A stretch of DNA of 64,000 bases from Paraburkholderia caribensis. GTDB lineage: Bacteria; Pseudomonadota; Gammaproteobacteria; Burkholderiales; Burkholderiaceae. Shown here piece by piece: positions 44,625 to 53,605 of the stretch. The position numbers and the translations under genes were made by a program. How positions within the stretch are numbered: the stretch's first letter is position 1; each line of letters begins with the position of its first letter. Below the pieces are notes generated by a model. The model did not search any database. It was not told where the DNA came from and worked only from the letters and a program-made list of their open reading frames with translations. The stretch is taken from positions 558,001 through 622,000 of the forward strand of contig NZ_CP026103.1 of NCBI RefSeq assembly GCF_002902945.1, in the 5' to 3' direction.

Positions 44625-45887
44625 CTACCGCCCGCGCGCCCACTGCGCGAACCCCGCGCATACGACCAGCAGGGAGCCGGTGACGAAGAACACGGAATGC
44701 ATGCCGAAATGGACGGCAATCTGTCCGCCGATCACGGGGCCGATCACCTGTCCGCTGAACTGCGCGGATTGCAGATAGCCGAGCATCTGACCCGTCTTGC
44801 TCTCGTCGACGGCGTGACGCGCGAGCTTCGCAATGGCGGGCAACAGCCCCGCGAGCGACATGCCCATCAGCGCGCGCAGCGCAGCGAGTTGCCACCATTG
44901 ATGAACGAACGCTTGCGGCAGCATCACCAGGCCCGTGACGATCAGGCAACCGATGATCACATTCCACCCGCCGATCCGGTCCGCGAGCGCGCCGAGCCGC
45001 GCTGCCGTCAGCATACTGCCGAACGCGGAGCAGGCCATCACGACACCCGCAATGCGCGCCAGTTGATCCGGCCCGACGCCGAGGCTGCCGACGTACACGG
45101 TAATCACCGGTTCGATCGACATGTTGGCGAGCAGCACCATCATCGCCGTGGCGAGCAATGCGCCGATTGCCGCATAGTGAGTGCGCGCGGAGGGCGCGGC
45201 TGTCGTGCCGCTGGTGGCTTTGCGCTTCGAATCGGTGGCGGGGCGGAAGTCTTCCTTGACGACGAAGATCGTCAGCAGCGCCGCCACCGCGATCACCGCG
45301 CCGCCCGCGAAGAACGTGCCGCGGATGCCGATCCAGCCCGGCAGCAAACCGCCGATCAACGGCCCGACCAGTGCGCCCGCGAGCGCGCCCGTCGACAGCA
45401 GCCCGAGGGCCCAGCCGGCGCGTTCGCGCGGCGCCTGCGTGCCGACCATGACCGTCGAGGCCGACGCATACCCGCCCACCAGACCCGCGATCAGACGCAG
45501 CCCGACGAGCTCGTACACATTGTGCGCAATGCCGATCAGCGACATCACCACGGCCATGCCGACGGCGGCGCGAATCAGCATCGGCTTGCGGCCATAGCGG
45601 TCGGCGAGGCGCCCCCACAGCGGCGCGGTGACGGCGGTGCCGAGGAACGTCGCGCCGAACGCGACGCCCGACCACTGGATCACATCGGCCTGCGACTCGA
45701 CGCCGAGCTGCTTCACATAGAGCGGCAGAAACGGCAGCAGCATGCTGAGGCTGACGAGTGTCGTAAACGAGCCGAACACGCAGACGAACAGATTGCGCAT
45801 CCAGTGCTGCTGATTGCGCTCCGTGTAGCCAGGTGAGGCGACTTCCGGCGCGGTGCGCATCGCAACGGCGGTCGTGGGCTGGTTCAT
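44625..45887 (-). CDS. MFS drug/metabolite efflux transporter
   Basis: The 420-residue inner-membrane protein starts at 45887 after AAAGGAATCACAGC. It has about 12 helices and the DHA1-type signatures: GRLADRYGRKPMLIRAAVGM in loop 2-3 (motif A), the motif-C-like region LSTGALAGALVGPLIGG, and a central hydrophilic loop. It resembles MdtG/TetA-like exporters. The substrate is unknown. It is followed on the same strand by nothing close downstream and preceded by another MFS gene 36 bases upstream, so the two may be one transcript. Confidence 0.88.
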   Translation of the reverse strand: MNQPTTAVAMRTAPEVASPGYTERNQQHWMRNLFVCVFGSFTTLVSLSMLLPFLPLYVKQLGVESQADVIQWSGVAFGATFLGTAVTAPLWGRLADRYGRKPMLIRAAVGMAVVMSLIGIAHNVYELVGLRLIAGLVGGYASASTVMVGTQAPRERAGWALGLLSTGALAGALVGPLIGGLLPGWIGIRGTFFAGGAVIAVAALLTIFVVKEDFRPATDSKRKATSGTTAAPSARTHYAAIGALLATAMMVLLANMSIEPVITVYVGSLGVGPDQLARIAGVVMACSAFGSMLTAARLGALADRIGGWNVIIGCLIVTGLVMLPQAFVHQWWQLAALRALMGMSLAGLLPAIAKLARHAVDESKTGQMLGYLQSAQFSGQVIGPVIGGQIAVHFGMHSVFFVTGSLLVVCAGFAQWARGR

Positions 45888-45923
45888 GCTGTGATTCCTT
45901 TGTTCAGGTATGGCAGGAAAGGC

Positions 45924-47138
45924 TCAACCGTTCTCCGGGCTTCCGCGAAGCGCGGCGAACAGGTCCACGGACAGCGCAAGCGCAAGCGCCGCCGCGCCGA
46001 TCGCGAACAACATCCGGTAGTTGCCGCCGTTCTGTGTGAAGAGGAACGACATGCCGTATGCAGCACCTGCCTGCAACACCGCGAAACCGGTCGTGGCCGT
46101 GCTCCAGGCGCCTTTTTGCGCGGCAGGGTGATGCGCGAGCAGTTCGTTCACGCGGCCGAGCGCGAGCGGCACGATGCCCGGCACGGCCGCGCCCATCAGC
46201 ACGCTGGACGCGATCAGCTGCGCGGGACTCGTGCCCGTCAGCGGCAATACGACCGCGACGATCTGTATCACGAATGCGACGCGCAGCGCAGGGCGGAAGC
46301 CCGCACGGTCGGCGAGGTGTCCGCTCAATAACGGCCCGGCGATTGCGCCGAGGCCGAACAGTACCCAGTATTGCGCGCCCGTATCGAGCCCCTTGCCGAG
46401 TCCGCGCGATACGAAATCGACGAGAAACAGCATGTGGGGAACGAGGCCGATTGCGTTCAGTGCGTACTCCGCATACAGCGCGCGTAACGTGAAGCCGCTG
46501 TGTGTTCTGCGCTTCGCGTGATGCGCGGGCGTTGCATGTGCATGGGCATCGTGCTTCGGCCAGCCGTTCCATGCTGCGACGGTCAACAGCAGCGCGATGG
46601 CTGCGAGACCGAGCCACGTTTGCTTGACGCCTTGAAGCAGCAACAGCGGAACGAGCGTCCCGGATGCCGCAATGCCGAGGCCGATGCCTGCGAAAATCGC
46701 GCCGCTCACGAGGCCGCGGCGCGATGGCGGCACATGCGCGAGCACAGTCGGCGCGGCCAGCACCATGAGCGCGCCGCCCGAAAGACCCGACGCGAAGCGC
46801 CACACGAAGAACCACGCAAACGACAACGGAAAGGCGCAGGCGACGAAGGCAATCGTGGCCAGCAGCATCATCGCGCGCAATACGTGCGTTGTACTCGCGC
46901 GCTTCGCGAGATAGCCGCCGAGCAGCGCGCCCGCCAGATAGCCGCCCAGGTTTGCAGCGCCAAGATACGCGGCTGTCGATGCCGCAAACCAGTGCGCGTC
47001 GATGATGGCGGGAAGAAGCGGCGTGTAGGCGAAGCGCGCGAGGCCGATCCCGACCAGACTTGCGCTCGCGCCCGCCACCGTGCCACGCGTGATGTTGAAG
47101 ACGGGTGGCTTCGTGATCCGGATAGCTGTGTCCTGCAT
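45924..47138 (-). CDS. YbfB/YjiJ-family MFS transporter
   Basis: The 404-residue product starts MQDTAIRITKPPVFNITRGT at 47138 after GGAGATAAG. It has 12 membrane helices and the family blocks GIGLARFAYTPLLPAI and SAAYLGAANLGGYLAGALLG-like sequence (TAAYLGAANLGGYLAGALLG). A His-rich loop (KHDAHAHATPAHHAKRRTH) connects the two halves. YbfB/YjiJ members are uncharacterised exporters. It is upstream of a second MFS gene on the same strand, with an SDR gene further upstream, but spacing suggests separate control. Confidence 0.88.
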   Translation of the reverse strand: MQDTAIRITKPPVFNITRGTVAGASASLVGIGLARFAYTPLLPAIIDAHWFAASTAAYLGAANLGGYLAGALLGGYLAKRASTTHVLRAMMLLATIAFVACAFPLSFAWFFVWRFASGLSGGALMVLAAPTVLAHVPPSRRGLVSGAIFAGIGLGIAASGTLVPLLLLQGVKQTWLGLAAIALLLTVAAWNGWPKHDAHAHATPAHHAKRRTHSGFTLRALYAEYALNAIGLVPHMLFLVDFVSRGLGKGLDTGAQYWVLFGLGAIAGPLLSGHLADRAGFRPALRVAFVIQIVAVVLPLTGTSPAQLIASSVLMGAAVPGIVPLALGRVNELLAHHPAAQKGAWSTATTGFAVLQAGAAYGMSFLFTQNGGNYRMLFAIGAAALALALSVDLFAALRGSPENG

Positions 47139-47265
47139 TCTTATCTCCGTGCTGCTGTCGCTACTGCTGGCTGCGACTCCTCGACTAAAACGTTGATTTT
47201 AAAAAATACTACGGCATCCAAAATAATAAATATCGAGGCATGTCATACGGTCAATCTCCGATCTT

Positions 47266-47976
47266 TCAGGAACCGACGTTACTGCCGCCGTCGACGTGCA
47301 GTATCTCGCCCGTCACGAAGCCCGCCGACTCCAGATAAAGCACGGCTTCCGCAATATCCGTCACTTCACCGAGGTGCCCGATTGGATGAAAACGTGCGAG
47401 TGCTTCGTGCCGTTCGCGCGGGTGCATCGGCGTTTTGATCACGCCTGGCGCGACTGCATTCACGCGGATGCCGAGCGGTGCGTACTCGATTGCCAGCGAT
47501 CGCGTCACGGCATTCAGCCCGCCTTTGGTCAACGCGGCCATTGCCGCGGGCAGTCCGGCGCGCGGCCGGTCGACGAGGCTTGCCGTGATGTTCACCACAT
47601 GGCCGCTGCGTTTCTTTTTCATCTCCGTCAGCACGCGCTGCGTGATATGAAAGAAGCCGTTGACGTTGGTCGCCATGACGGCGTCGTAGTCTTCGGGCGT
47701 GTAGGCGTCGAAGGGCTTCGCGATGAAAATGCCGGCGTTGTTGACCAGCGTGTCGATCCGGCCAAAGCGCTCCAGCGCGATGGCGACGATCTGCTGTGCG
47801 GTCTGCGCGTCGGCGATGTTGCCTGGCACGGCGGCAATGTCTGGATCGTCGCCGGGCTGGATCGAGCGCGACGTCGCGACGACGCGGAAATTGCGGTCGC
47901 GGTACGCTTTGACCAACCCCGCGCCAATGCCCTGCGACGCGCCCGTCACGATCACCACTTTCTGTTCGGCACCCAT
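47266..47976 (-). CDS. short-chain dehydrogenase without the usual catalytic tyrosine
   Basis: The 236-residue product has the SDR nucleotide-binding motif TGASQGIGAG, NNAGIF, the serine region VVNITASLVDRP and RVNAVAPGVIKTPMH. At the place of the YxxxK active site the sequence is AAMAALTKGGLNAV: the Lys is present but the Tyr four residues earlier is Ala. A distinct SDR subgroup with LTKGG is known to me from annotations, but its activity is unclear. It is divergent from nothing close; the LysR gene at 48094 is upstream on the same strand. Confidence 0.8.
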   Translation of the reverse strand: MGAEQKVVIVTGASQGIGAGLVKAYRDRNFRVVATSRSIQPGDDPDIAAVPGNIADAQTAQQIVAIALERFGRIDTLVNNAGIFIAKPFDAYTPEDYDAVMATNVNGFFHITQRVLTEMKKKRSGHVVNITASLVDRPRAGLPAAMAALTKGGLNAVTRSLAIEYAPLGIRVNAVAPGVIKTPMHPRERHEALARFHPIGHLGEVTDIAEAVLYLESAGFVTGEILHVDGGSNVGS

Positions 47977-48093
47977 GCACCTGCTCCTTTATCCCGTTGG
48001 GCCGCGCGGCCCGATGTCGATGGAGCAAGTCTAGATTGAGTCGAACGCAGAGAGAATCCACGTCTGGCGGCAGACATTCTTCCGCCGGGCGGT

Positions 48094-49020
48094 TCAATGG
48101 GTGTCGGTGATACGCTGTAACTGCTTGAAATGCCGGCGCAAACGCGGCGTGGCGAAATCGACGAAGGCGCGCACTTTCGGCACCGACAGGCGGCCGTGCG
48201 GCGTCAGAAGATGAACGGGCAAGGGCGCGTGCTCGCTGTCGCGCAACACGATGCGCAGTTGGCCGTCCTTCACCTGCTGCGCGATGTGATACGAGAACAT
48301 GCGTGTGACGCCGCGTCCTTCGACGGCGGACGCCACGGCGGCGTCGATACTGTTGACGATCAGGCGCGGTGCGAAATGAACGACTTGCGCGATGGTGGAG
48401 CCTTCGGCGGGTGGAAAGCTCCACGAGTCGACGCCGAAGTGGGTCATCGAAATGATCTGATGCTGTTCGAGGTCCGCGGGCTCGCGAATCTGCGGGTGCT
48501 TTGCCAGATAACGCGGCGACGCCGTGACGACGCGCCGCACTTCGCCCACGGGAATCGCGATCAGCGTCGAATCGGGCAGATGCGCGATGCGCAACGCGAC
48601 GTCGATGCCTTCGTCAACGAGACTGACGGGGCGGTCGAGCATGTGCAGGCGCACGGATACGGCGGGGTATTCGTCGATGAAGTCGTCGAGGATCGAGCGC
48701 AGCATGTCCTGGCCTGCCGCGACGGGCGCAGTGATGTTCAGCAGGCCGCGCGGCGCGGAACGCTCGCCCGCGACCAGCAGGTCGGCTTCTTCCAGATCGG
48801 TCAGGATGCGCCGGCACGCCGCCGCATAGCGTTCGCCCGCCTCGCTGAGCTTGATCGTGCGGGTGGTGCGATGCAGGAGCGGCGAGCCCACGTGCGCTTC
48901 GAGAAAGGCAATGGCGCGACTCACCGCGGCGGGCGAACGGCCGAGCCGGCGGCTTGCGCCAGCCAGACTGCCTTCGTCCAGCGTCGCGACGAACACCTTC
49001 ATTGCGTCGATGCGGTCCAT
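48094..49020 (-). CDS. LysR-family transcriptional regulator
   Basis: The 308-residue product begins MDRIDAMKVFVATLDEGSLA with a standard HTH (AGASRRLGRSPAAVSRAIAF, LEAHVGSPLLHRTTR) and the substrate-binding domain (GLLNITAPVAAGQDMLRSIL; VDVALRIAHLPD-type region GIDVALRIAHLPDSTLIAIP). It belongs to the CrgA/DmlR-like branch. It lies 117 bases upstream of the SDR gene on the same strand, and may control it. The inducer is unknown. Confidence 0.9.
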   Translation of the reverse strand: MDRIDAMKVFVATLDEGSLAGASRRLGRSPAAVSRAIAFLEAHVGSPLLHRTTRTIKLSEAGERYAAACRRILTDLEEADLLVAGERSAPRGLLNITAPVAAGQDMLRSILDDFIDEYPAVSVRLHMLDRPVSLVDEGIDVALRIAHLPDSTLIAIPVGEVRRVVTASPRYLAKHPQIREPADLEQHQIISMTHFGVDSWSFPPAEGSTIAQVVHFAPRLIVNSIDAAVASAVEGRGVTRMFSYHIAQQVKDGQLRIVLRDSEHAPLPVHLLTPHGRLSVPKVRAFVDFATPRLRRHFKQLQRITDTH

Positions 49021-49114
49021 GATGAATTGCCCGGGAAATCGCCGGCGAGGCGACGTTGCCCGGAAGTGTACAGCGGCGCGTCTGTTCTGGCCCTTCAGAG
49101 GCCGCGCGATGCGT

Positions 49115-49942
49115 CTACTGGCGCTGCGCGGTGACGAGCCAGCGGCGCAGAGTGGCCGCGTCCTGGAAGTGCGCCTGTGCGTTGGGATCGCCGAGCAGCA
49201 CGATCAGCACGGGATGGCCGCGCACCATCGTGACGATGATCAGGCAGTGCCCGGCTTCGTTGGTAAAGCCGGTTTTCTGCAATCCGACTTGCCACGATGC
49301 GCGATGCACGAGCGGGTCCGTGTTCCGGTACATCAACGGGCCGTCGCCGCCCAGCACCAGCTTCTGATGAGCCGTCGAATACTGCCGGATGACCGGGTAG
49401 CGATACGCGGCGCGCACGAGGCGCGTGAGATCGCGGGCCGTCGATACGTTGTGCGGCGACAGGCCCGTCGGATCGACGAAATGACTGCGCGTCATATGCA
49501 GACGCTGGGCCGTGTGGTTCATCGCGCGCACGAAGCCGGGCCGCCCGCCCGGATAGTCGCGGCTCAATGCAAACGCCGCGCGGTTTTCCGAGGACATCAG
49601 CGCAATATGCAGCAGCGTGCTGCGCAACAGCAGCGAATGAACGGGCAGGCGCGAGCGCGACCATTTCAACCGGTCGACGTCGGCATCGGTGATGCGCAGC
49701 GGTTTGATCATCGGGCGCTTCGCGTCGAGCGCGACCATCGCCGTCAGCAGCTTGGTCAGCGAGGCGATGGGCCGGCGTTCGTCGGCATGTTTCGCGTAGA
49801 GCGTGCGGCCCGTCGTCATATCGATGACGATGGCGGCGCGTGCCTGCACGGCGGGTTTGAAGGCGGCGCGCTTCGCGTGCGCAATCGCGGGCACCATGCT
49901 CGCGATCAGCAAAAGCATGAGGAACAGATGAAGTTTCAGCAC
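49115..49942 (-). CDS. pbpG: D-alanyl-D-alanine endopeptidase (PBP7/PbpG type)
   Basis: This serine peptidase trims peptidoglycan in the periplasm. From GTG 49942 the 275-residue product starts with a signal peptide (LKLHLFLMLLLIASMVPAIA, cleavage near AHA) and shows the penicillin-binding motifs in order: SLTK (in RPIASLTKLLTAMVALD), SEN (in LMSSENRAAFAL) and KTG (in GLQKTGFTNEAGHC). The frame is open to 50041 but would overlap the M23 gene. The start choice rests on the signal peptide since no ribosome binding site is clear. With the LytM gene upstream on the same strand it forms a cell-wall remodelling pair. Confidence 0.85.
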   Translation of the reverse strand: MLKLHLFLMLLLIASMVPAIAHAKRAAFKPAVQARAAIVIDMTTGRTLYAKHADERRPIASLTKLLTAMVALDAKRPMIKPLRITDADVDRLKWSRSRLPVHSLLLRSTLLHIALMSSENRAAFALSRDYPGGRPGFVRAMNHTAQRLHMTRSHFVDPTGLSPHNVSTARDLTRLVRAAYRYPVIRQYSTAHQKLVLGGDGPLMYRNTDPLVHRASWQVGLQKTGFTNEAGHCLIIVTMVRGHPVLIVLLGDPNAQAHFQDAATLRRWLVTAQRQ

Positions 49943-49982
49943 GTCGGTCGGGGGTTGGTTGCGAATGAATGGATGCGCTCGC

Positions 49983-51005
49983 TCAAAGCAGCGCGGCGAG
50001 ACGGTCGGCTTCCTTCGCGAACTGCGCGCGTTCGGTCGCATCCAGCGGATCGTTGCCGGGAAGCGCGACCGTCAACGGGTCCTTCGGCACGGAATCGACG
50101 TGCACCTCGTAGTGCAGATGCGGACCCGTTGCCCAGCCCGTCGAGCCGACATAACCGATCACCTGGCCGGGATGCACCTGCGCGCCCCGATGCAGGCCTT
50201 TCGCGAAGCGCGACAGGTGCGCGAACACCGTCTGATACGGCGGCGGATTGCGCAACACGACCACCTTCCCATATCCCGTCTGCCGTCCGATGAACGCGAC
50301 CGTGCCACGCGCCGTCGCATGCACGGGCGTGCCGGCGGGCGCGGCGAGATCGACGCCGTCGTGGCTTTGCCAGCGGTGCGTCACGGGGTCGAGCCGACGC
50401 AGCGAGAAATCCGACGACACGCGCTCATAGGCGAGCGGATAGCGCGTGAACGCAGGCGCCGTGCTTGCGCCATCCTTTGTGTAGTAGAACGGCTTGCCGT
50501 CCAGCTTGCGATACAGAAACAGATCGTGCGAGGTGGTCGCCGTTGCGATGCGCACGGCGAGCGGTGTGCCTGTCGAAGACGCGGGTCCGGGTTGTTCGCC
50601 TTCCGGCGGATCGACGATGAGGCTGATCGTGTTGCCGGGCTTCAGATCGCGACGAAAGTCGATCTCGCCGGAGAATGCACGCGCGAGCAGGGCGGTGGTG
50701 TGGCCATCGAGACCAAGACGCTGCGCCGCTTCCGCAAAGCTGCTCTTGACGGTCGCCGATCTGACGACGGGTTGCGGCGCGGCCTCGACAGCAGAGGCCG
50801 CTGATGCAGGCTGCGCACGATGCGTCGTATCGGCGGCCGGGCGGTTCAGCGATGCCGATTGCGCGTCGGGCGTGTCGTCCAGATCAGCGGCATGCTTCGC
50901 GCGATCCGGTGAAAAGATCAACGCTGCGCAAACGGAGCTGAGCGCGCACGCCAGAATGACTTTGCCACTACGCGCCGACGGCGCAACGAATGCGGGTAAG
51001 GGCAT
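49983..51005 (-). CDS. M23-family (LytM-type) metallopeptidase
   Basis: The 340-residue product from ATG 51005 begins MPLPAFVAPSARSGKVILAC with one hydrophobic N-terminal helix, giving a periplasmic or anchored protein. After a disordered Ala/Pro region comes an OapA/opacity-like segment (FAEAAQRLGLDGHTTALLAR, ISLIVDPPEGEQPG) and the M23 domain: zinc ligands in SHDGVDLAAPAGTPVHA (HxxxD) and GPHLHYEVHVDSVPKDP (HxH). It cleaves peptide cross-links in peptidoglycan or activates amidases. The frame upstream to 51182 has no ribosome binding site. It overlaps no other gene and precedes pbpG. Confidence 0.88.
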   Translation of the reverse strand: MPLPAFVAPSARSGKVILACALSSVCAALIFSPDRAKHAADLDDTPDAQSASLNRPAADTTHRAQPASAASAVEAAPQPVVRSATVKSSFAEAAQRLGLDGHTTALLARAFSGEIDFRRDLKPGNTISLIVDPPEGEQPGPASSTGTPLAVRIATATTSHDLFLYRKLDGKPFYYTKDGASTAPAFTRYPLAYERVSSDFSLRRLDPVTHRWQSHDGVDLAAPAGTPVHATARGTVAFIGRQTGYGKVVVLRNPPPYQTVFAHLSRFAKGLHRGAQVHPGQVIGYVGSTGWATGPHLHYEVHVDSVPKDPLTVALPGNDPLDATERAQFAKEADRLAALL

Positions 51006-51304
51006 GATCGAAAAAGCAGAGCGAGGGGTACGGCGAGGGCGATTGCGCGAAGCGGAGCATGCATGCGCGATCGCGCTGACAGACGCGTTGCGTCCAGGTG
51101 AGGAGAAGAAGCGGGTGTTGCCGTTATTCGAGCTGCAAGCAGAGCGCAGTAAAAATGACGGCAAACCTGAAGGGCATTTCAAGCGGCATGTAAAAAGTGC
51201 GGCGAGGCGGCCTTGCAGTGACAGGCGACGGAGCGGACACCATAGCGGCCGACACTTAAACGAATCTTAAAGGGGCCGTTGACGAACATCAAAACTGCGC
51301 GCGA

Positions 51305-51925
51305 TCAGGCTTCGCCCTGTTCGTCTTCGCCGATCACGACAACATGCGCGGACTCGAAACGATAGCGCGGCACGTCGAGATTCTGCGGCGCGGGTTTGTC
51401 CTTGAACACGCGGCCAGCGAGGTCATACGTCGAGCCGTGACATGGGCAAAGAAATCCGCCAGGCCAGTCGTCGGGAAGACTCGTTTGCGGGCCCGGCTGA
51501 AAACGCGGGCTTGGCGTGCAGCCGAGATGCGTGCATACGCCGACCACCACGAGCAGATTGCCATGCTCCGTGCGCGAGCGAAGCTCGTTGTTGCAGTAGG
51601 GCGGCAACGGCATCGAGAAGGGCCGTGTCGTGTGCGGGTCGGCGACGAGCGGATCGGCAGCGCGCACGTCGGCGAGCATGGCTTCGGTGCGATTGACGAT
51701 GAACACGGGCTTGCCGCGCCATGCCGCCGTCAGCATGTCGCCGGGCTGCAAGCGGCTGATGTCGACGGACACGGGCGCGCCCGCCGCCAGCGCCGAGGCC
51801 GATGGTCTGAACGATTCGACGAACGGCGTGGCGACGGCTACGCCCGCCATGCCGCCCGCCACCGATGTCGCGATCATCCATCGGCGGCGCGCTTCGTCGA
51901 CGGGCGCGTCCGCGTCGGCGCTCAT
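51305..51925 (-). CDS. Rieske [2Fe-2S] protein, ubiquinol-cytochrome c reductase type, stand-alone
   Basis: The 206-residue product starts MSADADAPVDEARRRWMIAT at 51925 after AAGGGAGCACCTC, overlapping the previous stop. It has an N-terminal membrane helix (VAGGMAGVAVATPFVESF), a hinge and the Rieske domain with the cluster ligands CTHLGC and CPCHGS. It corresponds to bc1-complex PetA-like subunits. No cytochrome b or c1 genes adjoin, so it is an extra copy outside the standard petABC operon. It is coupled to the carboxypeptidase-regulatory-like gene at 51922-52377. Confidence 0.88.
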   Translation of the reverse strand: MSADADAPVDEARRRWMIATSVAGGMAGVAVATPFVESFRPSASALAAGAPVSVDISRLQPGDMLTAAWRGKPVFIVNRTEAMLADVRAADPLVADPHTTRPFSMPLPPYCNNELRSRTEHGNLLVVVGVCTHLGCTPSPRFQPGPQTSLPDDWPGGFLCPCHGSTYDLAGRVFKDKPAPQNLDVPRYRFESAHVVVIGEDEQGEA

Positions 51926-52377
51926 GAGGTGCTCCCTTCGGCGGGCGTCGGCCATACGAACATTGCGCGGACGTGGCCCGACGATTTGACGTCGACGACG
52001 CGCTGCTGGGTCTTGCCGTCGTGGCTCGCAGTGACCGTGTAGCGCCCATCCGGAAGCGATGCGAGCATGAATGGTCCGTCCGAAGTCGCATTCAGGAGTG
52101 TCTTGCCATTCATGTCGGCGATATGAACGGGAACGTCGGCGAGGTACTCGTTTCCGTGACGCGTCGCGCCTGTGAATTCGAGTGTGAGCGGATAGGTGTG
52201 CATGACCTCCTTCAGCGCAGCCGATTGATCGCTGCCGACGCCACCCGAAAGATACGCGACCGCGCCCTGCTGATGAAGCGGCGGCAGATTCGCGGGCGCC
52301 GCAAAAGCGACACTGGTTGCGGATTGCGCGAACACGAGCGCGACAGCAACGAGACCTGCCTTGGTGAATGTGTTCAT
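51922..52377 (-). CDS. periplasmic carboxypeptidase-regulatory-like protein
   Basis: The 151-residue product starts at 52377 after GGAGAACCGTC with a signal peptide (MNTFTKAGLVAVALVFAQSA, cleavage near AFA-A). The mature part has an Ig-like beta sandwich: PLTLEFTGATRHGNEYLADV, GKTLLNATSDGPFMLASLPD and GRYTVTASHDGKTQQRVVDV, the pattern of carboxypeptidase regulatory-like domains that bind or scaffold other proteins. Its stop overlaps the start of the Rieske gene, so the two are translationally coupled and may form a periplasmic complex. Function unproven. Confidence 0.75.
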   Translation of the reverse strand: MNTFTKAGLVAVALVFAQSATSVAFAAPANLPPLHQQGAVAYLSGGVGSDQSAALKEVMHTYPLTLEFTGATRHGNEYLADVPVHIADMNGKTLLNATSDGPFMLASLPDGRYTVTASHDGKTQQRVVDVKSSGHVRAMFVWPTPAEGSTS

Positions 52378-52680
52378 GACGGTTCTCCATCTTGAAGATC
52401 AAAGCCGTTCATTGCAGATGCTTTGGAACGGACAGCGTGGAACGCGTGATGCCCGGAGACGTTCAACGAACGTATCGTCTTCGTCCAGGCCGGTGAGTGC
52501 CGGACCGGAAGCATTGCGAACGCAACCTTGCCCGTCGATAGACCGGTCGGGTGCGCGCAGACGAAGCGCGCAAACGCGTGTGCACAACGCGACATCGCAA
52601 GGGTTTGAGATTCAAGGCATTCACGATGCAACCTCAAAGTCTTCGTGTCTGCAATGTAGGCGGCGCGAATTAAAAGAGAA
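52378..52680. other. non-coding stretch
   Basis: This 303-base stretch has no supported gene. It should hold the promoter of the Rieske operon. An AT-richer tract sits at its right edge just beyond the end of the small gene at 52681. I see no clear operator or hairpin. Confidence 0.4.
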
Positions 52681-52899
52681 TTAAAGCGCGTGCACTAGCC
52701 CATCAGTTCGGAAATCTCGATCAGGTTTAGCTGTGACAGCCTGGTCTGCCGCCTCGATCTGCCGCATGCGGCGTTCGAGTTCGAAGATATCGGCGGACGA
52801 CGAGAGATACGCATCGCGGCGGTGGTGCTCGGCGCGGTCCAGCAGTTCTTCTGTGCGGTCCAACAGTTCGAAGATGATGCGGATGAAGTATGCGAACAT
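52681..52899 (-). CDS. DUF3563-family small protein
   Basis: ATG 52899 follows the strong site CAGGAGCACCC. The 72-residue product begins MFAYFIRIIFELLDRTEELL and continues DRAEHHRRDAYLSSSADIFE and LERRMRQIE, which match the DUF3563 pattern (MFAYLIRxLFE...RRDAYLxxSxDxxELExRMRxLE) common in Burkholderia. It probably associates with the membrane through its first amphipathic helix. The final 20 residues diverge from the family as I recall it. Function unknown. Confidence 0.8.
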   Translation of the reverse strand: MFAYFIRIIFELLDRTEELLDRAEHHRRDAYLSSSADIFELERRMRQIEAADQAVTAKPDRDFRTDGLVHAL

Positions 52900-53167
52900 G
52901 GGTGCTCCTGTTGCGTCGGTTCTCGCACAACCCTGTGCCGAGCGTGCCATTTCGCAGAAGTCCTTATCGGGCGGTCTTGCGCGTTATCCAGATGCCGCCG
53001 GAGGAGGCGAAAGTGTTCGGATAGAACCCACTTTCGCCCGGCAACAGTTTGCTTTCACGTGCTTCCATGCGGATAACGGTTTCGCGGAGGCGGCCGTATT
53101 CGACGGCACGCCTTGATGCGTGCAGAAAGCCGGTTCATGAACATTCGAGGCAAGGAGAATCCGATTG

Positions 53168-53598
53168 ATGCCGCTGGAAAGACTCGAAGGCTTCGACGAC
53201 CACGTCGCTTCGCTACTGCAGCAATGGAACGCGCCCGCTGTCGGCGTCGCTGTCGTCGTCGGCGACACACCTGTGCTGACGCGCGGATACGGCTTTCGCG
53301 ACTATGACAAGCGCTTGCCGTTCGATGCGTCGACGCTCTTTCCCATCGCGTCGAACACGAAGCTGTTCGTCGCGCTGGCGGCGGGCATGCTCGTCGACGA
53401 AGGCAAGCTCACCTTCGACAAGCCGCTTTGCCAGCATCTACCGGAACTGCGGTTTCATGACGATATCCAGCGCGTGATCGCGTGTTTCGCATGGCATCCG
53501 CGCCGGGCTCGACCTTCGAGTTCACCGAGCGCGACGGACAGTTCGTCTCGCTCGATCAGATGACAGGGGCAGGGCGTTTCATTTTTCGCAAGGTGTAA
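53168..53598 (+). pseudogene. beta-lactamase-type serine hydrolase remnant
   Basis: ATG 53168 follows AAGGAG. The first 110 codons encode the start of a class C beta-lactamase-like serine hydrolase: MPLERLEGFDDHVASLLQQW, VGVAVVVGDTPVLTRGYGFR and the SxxK nucleophile in FPIASNTKLFVALAAGMLVD. After QHLPELRFHDDIQRV the frame degrades and ends at 53563. In another frame, from about 53490 to a stop at 53598, ASAPGSTFEFTERDGQFVSL and DQMTGAGRFIFRKV look like the family's C-terminus. Several hundred codons of the usual 450-500 are missing. It is an internally deleted gene. Confidence 0.65.
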
Positions 53599-53605
53599 CG
53601 CGTAT

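Noticed and set aside
44550..45836. Long plus-strand frame opposite the first MFS gene
   Set aside because: Composition of a shadow frame (Arg/His/Asp/Ala) and no ribosome binding site; the minus strand has MFS motifs.
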